Assembly: GCA_014529385.2 (NCBI GenBank)
Contig: CM043967.1
Location: 82,406,278-82,470,277, forward strand
Origin: Adiantum capillus-veneris
Lineage: Eukaryota > Streptophyta > Polypodiopsida > Polypodiales > Pteridaceae
Direction: 5' to 3'
Length of the DNA stretch: 64,000 bases
Both the position numbers and the translations under genes were made by a program. Under the pieces are notes generated by a model. That model worked only from the letters and a program-made list of their open reading frames with translations. It was not told the origin of the DNA and made no database searches. Shown here piece after piece: positions 11,172 to 21,619 of this stretch. The number at the start of each line of letters is the position of its first letter. Positions within the stretch are counted from its first letter, which is position 1.

Positions 11172-11970
11172 AGTTATCGCTAGATCACAGGACACTGCTC
11201 TTTACAATATCAAGAAGCTGGATGGAACCAATTTCCCATTATGGAAGCAGCAGATTTGGCACGTGTTGGTACAAAAGAAGCAGATAAAACCTATAAAGCT
11301 CAAGGGGATAAAACTAGAAGATATGGACGAAGATGAATGGAGCGAAATGGATGAATTGTCACTTTCTACCATTATGGTGACTTTGTCAGAAAGCGTTTAC
11401 TTCAATGTAGTAGACGAGATGTCGGCTTATCAAGCATGGTTAAAGCTGAGTGATCTTTATGAGAAGCAGAGTGCAGCTTCACAGGTATACTGGCTTAAGA
11501 AGCTTGTTGACTTGAAGATGAAAGAAGGGACACCTATGTCCAATCATCTGAATGAATTCAACACAATCTATAGTCAGTTGTCAGCTCAAGGTGTCAAGTT
11601 TGATGAACCTGTTAGAGCTATGTTCCTGTTGATCACATTGCCGAAAAGTTGGGACACTTTTCGCACAACTTTGAGTAATTCTGCACCTCCAGATGGTTTG
11701 AACATAGCAGGTGTATAAGGAAGTCTGCTTACTGAAGAAACCAATAGAAATACAATGGACAAAGGCAAAGGAACAGCCTTAGTGGTCAGGGGAAGGACCA
11801 AAGAAAAGTACAAAGGTGGAAAGAGGAATCAGTCTCGTAGCAAGTCCCGCAGTGCTAAAGGCAAGAGTGACATAGAATGCTACCATTGTGGCAAGAAGGG
11901 TCACATGAAAAGAGACTGCAGAGAATGGAAAGCAGAAAACGGCAAAGAGAAATCTGAATACCATGGTGAG
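11172..11970 (+). pseudogene. copia gag with zinc knuckle
   Basis: After a TGA the frame reads YNIKKLDGTNFPLWKQQIW, the typical start of copia gag. It continues through YQAWLKLSDLYEKQSAASQ, LKMKEGTPMSNHLNEF and LLITLPKSWDTFRTTL, the gag-polypeptide (UBN2) core. A TAA at 11716-11718 interrupts it. In the same frame lies a basic Lys/Arg/Ser stretch and CYHCGKKGHMKRDC, a standard C-x2-C-x4-H-x4-C RNA-binding knuckle. The product would form the virus-like particle and bind element RNA. No convincing initiator ATG is left. Confidence 0.85.
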
Positions 11971-13476
11971 AAGAACAAGTCCTCAGTAAAGATTCAAGAA
12001 ATAAATGTGACAAACACTGCTCCAGAGGATGACAGTCTAGTGTCAGGAGACATCTACTTCTTGAAGAATACAATGGACTCAGCTCTTCTTACAGCATCTG
12101 ATGGAAATGCACTGAGTGACTGGATTATAGACTCAGGGGCATCACTTCATGTGTCTCCAAACAAGGAGTGGTTTACCTCTTATGTGACCACTAAAGATCA
12201 TGTTCGGCTAGGCAATGGGCAGACATGTGAGATCTTAGGTGTTGGAGATGTTCAATTGAAGTTTCAGAATGGCTCTTCTTTCACGCTGAAGAATGTGAGA
12301 CATGTTTCCACAATTAGAAAGAGCTTGATTAGCATAGGTTTACTTGATGATGTTGGCTACGTCACCACTTTTGGACAGAACATGTGGAAGATATCCAAGG
12401 GTTCTATGATAGTAGCACATGGAGTAAAGTCTGGAGGACTTTACATGATTTTTGTATCAAATGTCTCTAAAAATGTAATCAATGTAACCGAGCAGCCGAA
12501 CGTTTCTTTGTGGCATAGCCGGTTAGGACATATGTCCAAGAAGGGAATGGAAATCTTGTCTCGTTCTGGTTATTTTCCTGGCTTTTCATTTAATGATTTT
12601 GAATTCTGTGAACATTGTCTGTATGGTAAGCAAACACAGCAGCCACATAAGCATAGAAGCAGTAGAAGAGATACATAGTTGGCACTTGTTCATAGTGATT
12701 TGTGTGGACCTATGCCTAACCTATCTCTAGGGGGAGCTTCTTACTTTATGACATTTATAGATGATTACTAGAGGAAAGTATGGGTTTACTTTCTCAAGCA
12801 CAAGGATGAAGCGTTTAGTGTTTTCAAAACGTTTGTGACACTTGTGGAGAATCAGAGTGGCAAGAAGCTTAAATGCTTATGCACTGACAATGGTGGAGAG
12901 TATGTTTCAAAGGACTTTAAGGACTTTTGTGAGTCAAAAGGTATAAAACGTGAACTTAATGCTCCTTACAATCCTCCTCAAAATGGTGTTGCTGAGAGGA
13001 TGAATAGGACCATACAAGAGAAGGTCAGAAGTATGTTGTCTAATGCATAGCTGCCAAATGGGTTTTGGGATGAAGCTGTATCAATAGCTGTTCATCTTGT
13101 AAATAGATCTCCTAGCAAGGTTTTGTAGAAGGATTCAGTGCCAGAGATGGTATGGTCAGGCAAGGTGCCCTCATACAAGCATCTCAGATTCTTTGGCTGT
13201 GAGGCATATACTCACGTTCCAAAGGAATTTAGGAACAAACTTGAGCCAAACAGTAGAAAGTGCATCTTTCTAGGCTATGGTAATTCTGGTGAGATGGGGT
13301 ACAGACTTTGGGATCCCGAATCCAAAAAGGTTGTCCGCAGCAATGATGTTCACTTTAATGAATCCAAATATCATTCTAAACCAGAGAGGGTTGAGGAGAT
13401 TAGAAGAGTTGTCTTCCAAGAAGATGGACCTGCACGTGCAAGACAAAATGTTAGGGCTCAAGAGGAGCAAGGATAG
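11971..13476 (+). pseudogene. copia protease and integrase
   Basis: In frame with gag. DWIIDSGASLHVSPNKEWF is the protease active site (D-S-G-A). The pre-integrase zinc module follows with LWHSRLGHMSKKGME and CEHCLYGKQ, giving H-x4-H and C-x2-C. The integrase core has [10 protein letters not shown] (first Asp), CTDNGGEYVS (second Asp) and GVAERMNRTIQEK (Glu). TAG stops lie at about 12676, 12769, 13048 and 13126, and one near 13474 ends the segment. The later part FFGCEAYTHVPKEFRNKLEP and CIFLGYGNSGEMGYRLWDP is the usual integrase C-terminal region. Confidence 0.9.
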
Positions 13477-14600
13477 GATAGAGTGGAACAAAAGGTTGTG
13501 GCTGATCGTGAGCCACCTATTGTGCGTAGATTTGGACGTATCACGCAACCTCCTGATAGGTTTGTTCCATCTATGAACTATGTCATGTTGACTGATTGCA
13601 ATGAGCCTTCATGTTACAAGGAAGCGGTGCACATGAAGGACTCCAGGAATTGGCAATTGGCCATGCAGTCAGAGATGACAGCTCTACATAAAAACAAGAC
13701 ATGGAAGCTAGTTAAATTACCACCGGGCAAAAAGGATCTACCTTGTAAATGGGTTTACAGGTATAAGATCACCGCTCATGATAGTCAGCCAAAGTACAAA
13801 GGAAGGCTTGTTGCCAAGGGCTTTAAGCAAGAACAAGGCATTGACTTTGATGAAGTCTTCTCTCCGGTGGTCAAGATGATTACATTGAGATGCTTTCTTG
13901 CATTGGTTTCCATATTAGATTTGGTGTTGCACCAAATGGATGTTAAGACAGCATTCTTGCATGGTGATTTAGATGTGGAAATTTACATGCAGCAGCCAGA
14001 AGGGTTTGTTGAAAAAGGCAAGGAAGATTGGGTATGCCAGTTGTTAAAGAGTTTTTATGGATTAAAACAATCACCGAGGGCATGGTACCATAAATTCCAC
14101 AAGTTTATGCTTTCTCAAGGCTACAAACTCACTACAAACGTAGTGAGTTTGATCACTGTCTATATACAAAGAAGGCTAAGGATGGTAGTTGGCTGATCCT
14201 TATTTTGTATGTGGATGACATGTTGATTGCTGGAAAGCACTTGGAAGAAATTTCAGCTTTGAAGTCAAAGATGGCAAAATCGTTTGACATGAAAGACATG
14301 GGTGAGGCAAGTCATATACTTGGTATGCGCATTGAGAGAGACAGATCAAAGAAGTTGATTTGGTTATCTCAAATAGAGTATATTGACAAGGTTTTGCAAC
14401 GTTTCAATATGGAGAAGGGAAAGGCATTGAGTGTTCCATTGCCACCATATGTGAAACTTAGCAAACAAGATTGTCCTGTGTCTGAGGAAGAACAGGCTAA
14501 AATGGATAAGATTCCATATGCGTCTGTAGTGGGTAGTTTGATGTATGCAATGATTTCTACTCGCCCAGACATTGCATTTGCAGTGGGAGTAGTAAGTTGA
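13477..14600 (+). pseudogene. copia reverse transcriptase, frameshifted
   Basis: SRNWQLAMQSEMTALHKNKTW and CKWVYRYKI open the domain, followed by GRLVAKGFKQEQGIDFDEVF, HQMDVKTAFLHGDL (first catalytic Asp) and FYGLKQSPRAWY. At 14129-14139 an 11-base insertion shifts the frame. The catalytic LYVDDMLIAGK (14205 onward) lies in the next frame, as do AYA-type motifs through RPDIAFAVGVVS, with a TGA at 14598. Catalytic residues are all present; only the shift and stops disable it. Confidence 0.9.
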
Positions 14601-15171
14601 TACATGTCAAACCCAAGCAAGAAACATTGGGAGGCAGTGAAAGGAATATTGAGATACCTGAAAGCTACAAAGAGTATATATGTGTATATGCTATGGGAGT
14701 CAGGAGCTAAGTGTAAAGGGTTTTACAGACTCAGATTATGCAGGTGACTTTAACAACCGAAGTTCTACGTCAGGGTATGTCTTTACATTGGTTGGTGGAG
14801 CAGTATCATGGCGTTCTAGATTACAAGATTGTGTTACTCATTCTACTACAGAGGCTGAATATGTTGCATCATCAGAGGCATGCAAAGAATCAATTTGGCT
14901 TAATTGACTAGTAACATATTTGGGAATCAAAGAAGAGATGCCTGTGTTATATTGTGATAGTCAAAGTGCCATACAATTGGCTCGCAATCCAGTTTATCAC
15001 TCAAAGACAAAGCATGTGGATGTGAAGTATCATTTCATCAGGGAAATGCTCGAGGATAAGCAACTTCAGCTTGTCAAAGTTCACACCACAGAAAATCCTG
15101 CTGATCTACTTACAAAAGGACTTCCCTCAGAGAGCTTTGCACATTTTCGCAAGCAGTTAGGTGTAGGGTAG
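14601..15171 (+). pseudogene. copia RNase H
   Basis: After the TGA at 14598, YMSNPSKKHWEAVKGILRYL continues in the same frame. A shift in a TA/TG-rich run near 14680-14695 moves the frame. Then come FTDSDYAGDFNNRSSTSGYVF (catalytic Asp), THSTTEAEYVASSEACKE (Glu), YCDSQSAIQLARNP (Asp) and TENPADLLTKGLP near the end. The domain removes the RNA template after first-strand synthesis. A TGA at 14905 (probably once a Trp) splits the domain. Confidence 0.9.
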
Positions 15172-15249
15172 TACATCACTTCTCTACATCTCTTGTATAT
15201 TAGCTTGTATAGTAGCTTCTCTCACACTTAAAGTACCACATTGGACTTT

Positions 15250-15260
15250 AAGTGGGAGGT
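15250..15260 (+). other. copia polypurine tract
   Basis: AAGTGGGAGGT ends directly before the TG of the 3' LTR, the place where second-strand DNA synthesis is primed. Confidence 0.9.
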
Positions 15261-15452
15261 TGTTGGGGTATAACGCCCAATGTGGTCGCCCAGGTAAGTG
15301 GGCGGGCCGCCAGGTATGTACACATATTCTTTTGTAAAAACCTAATAAGAACTCACTATGCTCTACACATTACAGTAGAGCAAGTTCATCATATCGTCGT
15401 GCTCTTCTTCTCGCACTCTCTCTTGTGTCGCACTTCCGCTCGTACTCCTTCA
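15261..15452 (+). repeat. copia 3' LTR
   Basis: 192 bases, pair of 9953-10144, followed by the target duplication CACAT at 15453-15457. Confidence 0.95.
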
Positions 15453-15457
15453 CACAT

Positions 15458-16933
15458 AACCTTGTCCCAGTATTTTCTTTTGTTCCACACATCTACTATT
15501 GCGCAAATGTCTGGTAGCTCATCCATTGCCAACACCTTCACTGAACCTCTCTCTTGCTCTTTATCCATTGGGTTAACCATCCTCTTCTACTGTCACTTTA
15601 GCTTAGGCACCATCTTTATAAGCTACCCAAAAGTAACATCTTCCTGCCTACTTATCAGATCCTCCTCCAAGTCATAGCTTAATTGCCCATCCCCTAGTGG
15701 AAAATCTAAACATGAAACTTGCAACAAGCCCTACTTTTCCTCTTGTCCTTGACGTTCTCACCTTCATGTCTCTTTCCCTTCTTCAGAGGACACTCCTTCC
15801 TTGTCCTCTGTGGTCCTCTTCCCAATAGGCATCACAAATGCATCCTCCAGCTTTGCTGCCTTCTCCAAGGTGACCACACGTATCACTTTTGTCTTTTCCT
15901 TTTCCTCTTGGATTAATCCACTGGTTCCTTGTTCTCCCTTGATTTCAATGTCATAATCATTTGACCTAGTTAGCACGTGTCTTGGCAATGGATACAAATC
16001 TCCCCCCATCCTTGGTGGATTATCACATTGCGGATTGATGTATCCCAACTCTCCACAATTATAACATGTGGGCGTCTTCCTCCAGACTCTACCATTGCTT
16101 TGTCCAACACCATTCCTGGGTCTTTCTTCACCTTCTGGCTGATTTTCAAACATCCCTCGACCTCGATTATTTTCCACTTGACCTAGCATGTTTAGACTCA
16201 GATTCTTCATTAAATCTACCACTTGGCTCATGTCTTGCCTAAGCCCATCATCTTTCACTACTATAGTGACCACTACTGGCATAACCTGAGGAGTAACAAG
16301 AACCACTAGTTCATGATGAACCCCTATCATGCAACCTTGTAAAGAGTCCATAGGCTGAAACTCAGACCTGATCCTCGGTGAAGACTCTACTCCTAGCTGA
16401 CTCATTTTCCTTAGCTTCCACTCTTTGTTCCTTGCCACATCCAATGCATCTTCCTATGTCCTAGGCTTCTTTAGCTCCACTCTCCAACGTATATTCTCCC
16501 AAAGACCAGCCAAGAATCTATCCTTTTTCATCATGTCAGGTGGGGATACCTGTGGTGCTAAGGCCATGCACATCTGCTCCCATGCCAATGAAAACTTACG
16601 TATGTATGCATCTAGTGGCTCACCTTCCTTTTGCACCAAACCTTGTATTTCTTGCCACACTTTGTCAGGATCTCCTATCTTCACAAGCTCCACTTCCAAT
16701 CCATGCCTTATATTGTCCCATATCAATCTCACAAGTGGATCAGCCACACGCAACTCCTCTTCAAATTCTTCAGACCAAACTCGTGCATCACTCTTCAAAC
16801 AAATCTGGAGAAGGCGTAAATTCTGCGTTGGTTCATGAATCTAGTTGCTAATGTAGGCAACCTCCATATTTTCCAAAAAGTCTTTCACATCTTCATCACT
16901 TCTTCTATGAAATTCTGGATAAGAGAAAGCCAT
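15458..16933 (-). pseudogene. E1 gag and linker to protease
   Basis: An ATG at 16933-16931 opens MAFSYPEFHRRSDEDVKDF. A TAG follows at codon 31. In the same frame, 16798-16454 carries a gag core including VWSEEFEEELRVADP and IQGLVQKEGEPLDAYIRKF. A second TAG lies near 16453. The frame 16444-15764 includes CYNCGELGYINPQC, a C-x2-C-x4-H-x4-C knuckle with Ile in place of the usual aromatic or Lys. A third segment (15580-15458) with AMDELPDICAIVDVWNKRKY leads into the protease loop cut by copia. The product would be the particle protein. Confidence 0.75.
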
Positions 16934-17991
16934 GGCTACCCAAGTGTTGATGCTTTGAGAACGCCTTCGAACACACATGCAAGAACCCAAAACTTTTGAC
17001 TGACTGAATCCCTAGAAACTTCAATGGAGCTTGTTTTTAGATAAGGACAAACACATGCACATCAAATGAGTTTTCATAGTTAATCATCGGAATTACAACA
17101 GACAAAGGGCATTCTAGTAATTCTCTTAATCTTCTTGGCCCGAACATAAAGACTAGGCGCTGCTGGAAAAAAATCTTCCTAGACACATGAACATTTATTT
17201 GGATTCTTTGTGTTAAATGAAAAGGAGTGAATTGAGGTCCGTTTTGATCATCCATTAAAGCCAACCATGCAGATCCCAAGAAGTCACACCTCACTTATCC
17301 TCTGATTTTTTCATAATTTCAACAGCATAACAGCATAAATGGCTCAAAAGACCAAAAAACCAGCATCACAACTTGGAAAATTTTTGGTAGAGTTTTCCCA
17401 GAAGTAGAGTAGCAAGAACCCAAAATATAGACTGTATATGTATGCATAACCTGCCAACAATAAAAACCAAGCATCAAGGAGGAATCACTATTATATAGCC
17501 TATAGCGAGGTCACGAAAATGGTTCTCCAGCCACCTGTATCACCAAAAGGATCTCACATTTGGGAATCCCCTAGCTCAATAAAATCTCACGCTATCGACC
17601 CTCTCACGAAAGCTTATGCAAATCTCGGATAGTCAAGTCTCAGAAATGACTATCTTCAAGACCAAGTCTCAGAACTAGCTGGGACAGCCAAATAAAACCA
17701 ATTATGGATCCACAAAGGTGTACAATGGCAGTTTTCACAAGTAACGTACAATACTAGCAGACAATGTGCTTAAATAAGTGCCAAATGATGCATACCCACG
17801 GCAACTCCAAGTGACTTCCACTTGCTAGTATATCACTCTACTCCAGCTACATGTACCTGTGTGAATCACCTATACCTATACTTGTTCCTGTAACCTGTAA
17901 CCTGTCACATGTAACCTACAATCTGTACTCCCGAAGCTGAAGGTACTCGAAGAAGATCCTCAGTGGAGGCACGAAAAGAATGTGAGAGGGA
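16934..17991 (-). other. E1 5' leader, no gene seen
   Basis: About 1 kb between the right LTR and the gag ATG. The 85-residue frame at 17294-17037 matches nothing I know. Next to the LTR the minus strand reads TCCCTCTCACATTC, not a TGG-type priming site, so the primer tRNA is unclear or the site is lost. Confidence 0.55.
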
Positions 17992-18971
17992 TGGAAACAC
18001 ACACAGCGCCTCTATAATCACCCGACACACACTCTTGGGATGATACACACACATACTATGGGGCACCACTAGGCTTACACAACCCACCTGGCCGAGACAG
18101 GGAACACATCGATGGAAAGAGATGAGAGAGACTATCCATTTGCGAACTCCACACAGAGAGAAACACACACACACACCCAAAAAAATCAGCTTAAAAGAGG
18201 AGAATTTTTTATTTTTATATAAAATTGAGCTTGGGCCAACACCAATGTGGCCAATAGGTCACACAATATGGGTAAAATATGCCAGATATAATCACAAATT
18301 GGATCAGAGGCTTCGCTCATAGAAGAAACTTACACAGCCAAAACAGTGAGGAATTTGGGAAAAAAAAGCAGCGCCATCACGTTTGGAATGGCCCAAAATC
18401 CCATTCTACAATATCAAAGTGCTCAAATCCGACCTCGGATGAGCAGTTTATGGCTAAAACAAGCTCCAAAAACAGCAAAAACTCAGTTGCGACTGTTCCT
18501 CCACTTCTCTCCACATTTTTTTTGGTCTTCTATCAGGTTTTTCATTTCCCACACTTATCTTTATTACTTGGGCACATCTCGCCTTTTAGTTGATCTCAAA
18601 CGGACCCCGAACAGGCCAAAAAGTGGCCTCGCAGTGCATAGTTGTAACCCTGCTACATCCATCCACACACCTGGCACTCAACTTTTCCAATAATGCATCC
18701 CGCAATCATGTGAAGTGGACCCCAAATACAATTCTCATGATGACCTTTTTGCATAATTACCACAAAAAAACACCCACGTTGTGTCCGTACTTATCTACGT
18801 GCAAATCTTAACCCCATTCGACCTCCTAACGCCACTAGATGATATCTGACACATGTGCTTACCTCATGTCATCGGCCCGTACTTATCTACGTGCAAATAT
18901 TGACCCCATTCGACCTCCTGACGCCACTAGATGATATATGACACACTTGCTTACCTCATGTCGTCGGCCCA
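17992..18971 (-). repeat. E1 right LTR with a 92-bp internal duplication
   Basis: It matches 5578-6433. A unit of about 92 bases starting at GTACTTATCTACGTGCAAAT is present twice (about 18788-18879 and 18880-18971). Both units end with a TGCTTACCTCATGTC segment that corresponds to the purine-tract side of the left LTR, so the duplicated unit crosses the LTR end. Confidence 0.75.
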
Positions 18972-19047
18972 CGGATAGATTCCTTGAGAAGTTTTACGCA
19001 ATATCAACTTCTCATTATTATAGAAAAAACACATTGATACTAGTGAC

Positions 19048-20178
19048 GATGAAAATCGATGCACTATGTACATGCTATCCTACCTATACACATGTGGGTC
19101 CCACGTAAGCACCTGGCTCAGGAAAATGGGCAATCCTTTATTTGATGCACCATGCATGTGTATATACATATGCACAATCCCTTGCTCTAGAAAACTCCTA
19201 ACAACGAGTATCCATGGAATGTAGGAATTGGCATTGATGAGCTTACCAATGACTCCGATGTGATACTTCTTGTCAAAAAATGGGAGCATGATGCACAATA
19301 AATGCTTGGATTTGACAAATACGATGTGCATTCTTTGATGTAGGCCAAAAATGCAAAGCAACGTAGAGGCCAAGGAGGCGTAGCATGTATGATCAAAAAG
19401 GGTTTGAAAGATGTTTTTATTGTCAAAGAAGATAAGTATAGATGCTACTTATGGCTGAAAATCAATCCACCAAATGGTCAACTCATGCTTGTGGTTGGTT
19501 GCTACATTCCTTACTATGACTCCAACTTTTATGCTCGCTTGGATATGGATAGATATCAGCCCTTTACTGAACTAGAGGAAGACATTGTTCATTACAAAGA
19601 CCAAGGTGAATTCATTGTCTTTGGAGACATGAATGCTTTTACAAACACGTTACAACACGACACACAACAAGTCGACATGTCGCATGTCTCAAGAAGGATG
19701 GATGACTCATACATGTATAATCAAAGTTCTAATGATGCAAAAGAATTTGATCGCTATGAAAAGTCAGTTCTATATATGTGTAATAGTACCAGAATTCTCA
19801 TTGCAAATGGTGCATCTTTATGGCAAGGCACCAATGACTTTACATGTAGAAAGCACAATGGTGATAGCATGATTGACTATATGTTGTTTTCAAAATCTAC
19901 TCTAGAATTCATACAAATCTTTACACTTGGTGAATGAAATCCGTAATCGGATCATAGGATGTTATTCATTGACCTCAAGTGTGGTAAAAGACCTGAGTAT
20001 GTAGCCTCCAATCATGATGTAAATCACTCGTACCTACATCTAGACTTCAAACGAGCACTTTTTTATGATGATATGGTGGACCAAATGTTAAGCATGATAG
20101 AGCATCAAGAGAGCCCAACATCAGAATGCAAGTGGAAAGTTTTCAAAGAAGTAATTTGATCTTGTGCAAAGAAATTCT
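19048..20178 (+). pseudogene. LINE-A endonuclease domain
   Basis: An ATGAAAATC at about 19048 may be the ORF2 start. The clear part is 19389-19937: GQLMLVVGCYIPYYD, then FIVFGDMNAFT (the G-D-x-N metal site), then DSMIDYMLFSKSTLEF. After a TGA and a TAG, SDHRMLFIDLK follows in the same frame. This is the APE-type endonuclease fold that nicks target DNA to prime LINE reverse transcription. The G-D-x-N, I-D-Y and S-D-H motifs all survive. Stops lie near 19937 and 19947 and in the first 300 bases. Confidence 0.75.
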
Positions 20179-21614
20179 TGTTGAACCGAAGATGACGATG
20201 GGAGAGAGAAAGAGAGCGAGACAACTCCAAATATGCAAAACCCCAAAGTGTGTATAGAGCATACACTGAGTACACATATATAGTGGGGACTCCTACCTAT
20301 GTATAGCATAAGTGTGGGCTCTCTATATAGCTCCAACACCCCCACTCAAATAGGAGTCCCTAACTGTGGATGAAAAAACCCTTGGGGGTACAAGGGAAAA
20401 ACCCACAGCACCATATACATGCACTGTTGTATTAATAAATTTTCAAGTTTACAAAATATGTTCTCGAGGAGCTACATCACTCCATAATATACAACAATCG
20501 CCATGAAGGCTCATAAAAAGTCTAATGGAAATAAATAAAAAGTTTTAACTGCAAGAGCTACGTACGTCGTTCTTGTGCCACTGCAAATATTTTCATAAAG
20601 CAGCTTTAGCGTCTTTGATCCCTTGTATATGCTGCTTGATGTGATTTTCATCCTGTAATCAATGCCAACTCAAGAAACATATGGAAATGTGAAGGTTAGA
20701 AATAATCACATCACATTATCCTTAGAAACGGTTCGCGACGCCGCTCTAAAGATGACATAAAAACAAATATAATATCAATGTAATCATATGTGCACACATA
20801 TATTAATGAACATATTGGGCCCCCCGAGATCTCGACAGCTGGAAGTTGTCATCATCATGGCTTTAAGTACCATGGCATCACGGTATTCACCATGACATAA
20901 GAGACGCTTAGAAAAGCTTTGAAATAGCAATCATCATGGTTTTACGTACCACGGCATCTAAGACGTTTTCTTCAAATCAAATAAAAAATGTACAATACTG
21001 ATCATCATCATGGCTTTACGTACCATGGCATCATGGTATTCACCATGGTATTAAAGACGCACAGAAAAAAAAACTTTGAAATAGAAATTGTCATGGCTTT
21101 ACGTACCATGGCATTAGAGATGTTTTTCTTCAAATTAAATACAAATTATAAAATAGGAATCATCATCATGGCTTTACGTACCATGGCATCAGAGATGCTA
21201 GTTTTGTGCAAAATCTGCGAAACCTCAAGACACTGATTAGTCAGTAGATAATGGTGTGGTAAATCTTGTCATATATTGAACCATGGATGAAGATGCATCA
21301 TGTAATTTCATCCTACATTAGTAAAATAATCACTACAATTAGTTATGAAAATCAATGTATTTTTGAAATTGTTTTATGGTGGTCTGCAGGGGGTGACAAG
21401 CCCGACACACCATGACTACGAAGTGATCATAAAAATAAAGACGTGTAATAGTCAACTTCCATCGTCATCTTCGGTTCAACATGGTATCAGAGCGAGACAA
21501 CTCCAAATATGCAAAACCCCAAAGTGTGTATAGAGCATACACTGAGTACACATATATAGTGGGGACTCCTACCTATGTATAGCATAAGTGTGGGCTCTCT
21601 ATATAGCTCCAACA
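20179..21614 (-). mobile_element. TRIM-like non-autonomous LTR element, 1.44 kb
   Basis: Its TG...CA ends (TGTTGAACC and GCTCCAACA) are flanked by a perfect 5-base duplication ATTCT (20174-20178 and 21615-21619). The left LTR is 20179-20338 (160 bases). On the minus strand it starts TGTTGGAGC right after a GAGTGGGGG purine tract (20339-20347). The right LTR keeps only 21494-21614. Its outer 40 bases are replaced by an inverted LTR end plus an inverted Met priming site (21459-21493). No coding frame is present. It splits LINE-A between endonuclease and reverse transcriptase. Confidence 0.85.
20856..21190. repeat. five tandem units of about 78 bp in the TRIM-like element
   Basis: The core CATGGCTTTACGTACCATGG or a close variant starts at 20856, 20935, 21009, 21092 and 21168, a spacing of 74-83 bases. 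Each core is preceded by ATCATCAT-like bases and followed by A/T-rich filler. The core contains CCATGG and TACGTA palindromes. Confidence 0.85.
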
Positions 21615-21619
21615 ATTCT

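Larger units (their letters stand above)
9953..15452 (+). mobile_element. Ty1/copia retrotransposon, structurally complete, 5.5 kb
   Basis: Two 192-base LTRs begin TGTTGGGGTATAA and end CTCCTTCA. A perfect 5-base target duplication CACAT lies at 9948-9952 and 15453-15457. There is a Met priming site, a purine tract, and gag-protease-integrase-RT-RNase H in copia order. I count 9 differences between the LTRs (about 4.7%), so the insertion is moderately old. The polyprotein has about eight stops and two frame changes, so it cannot act on its own. It lies in the opposite orientation to its host E1. Confidence 0.97.
5578..18971 (-). mobile_element. E1, Ty3/gypsy retrotransposon of Tat type, split by copia
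   Basis: Direct repeats of about 860 bases flank a minus-strand gag-protease-RT-RNase H-integrase set. Both repeats begin TGGAAACACACAC (5578 and 17992). Without the copia insert the element is about 7.9 kb. Flanking bases CGGGA and CGGAT do not match exactly, so no clean target duplication is claimed. It interrupts LINE-A between ORF1 and the endonuclease. All coding parts carry stops or shifts. The protease core (VDGGAQICV), the catalytic-Asp-less first RNase H and the integrase resemble E4 and E5. Confidence 0.85.

Noticed and set aside
20856-21190. Possible CRISPR-like array
   Set aside because: Units are 74-83 bases with diverged cores, fillers are similar to each other, and the stretch sits between LTRs of a plant element.
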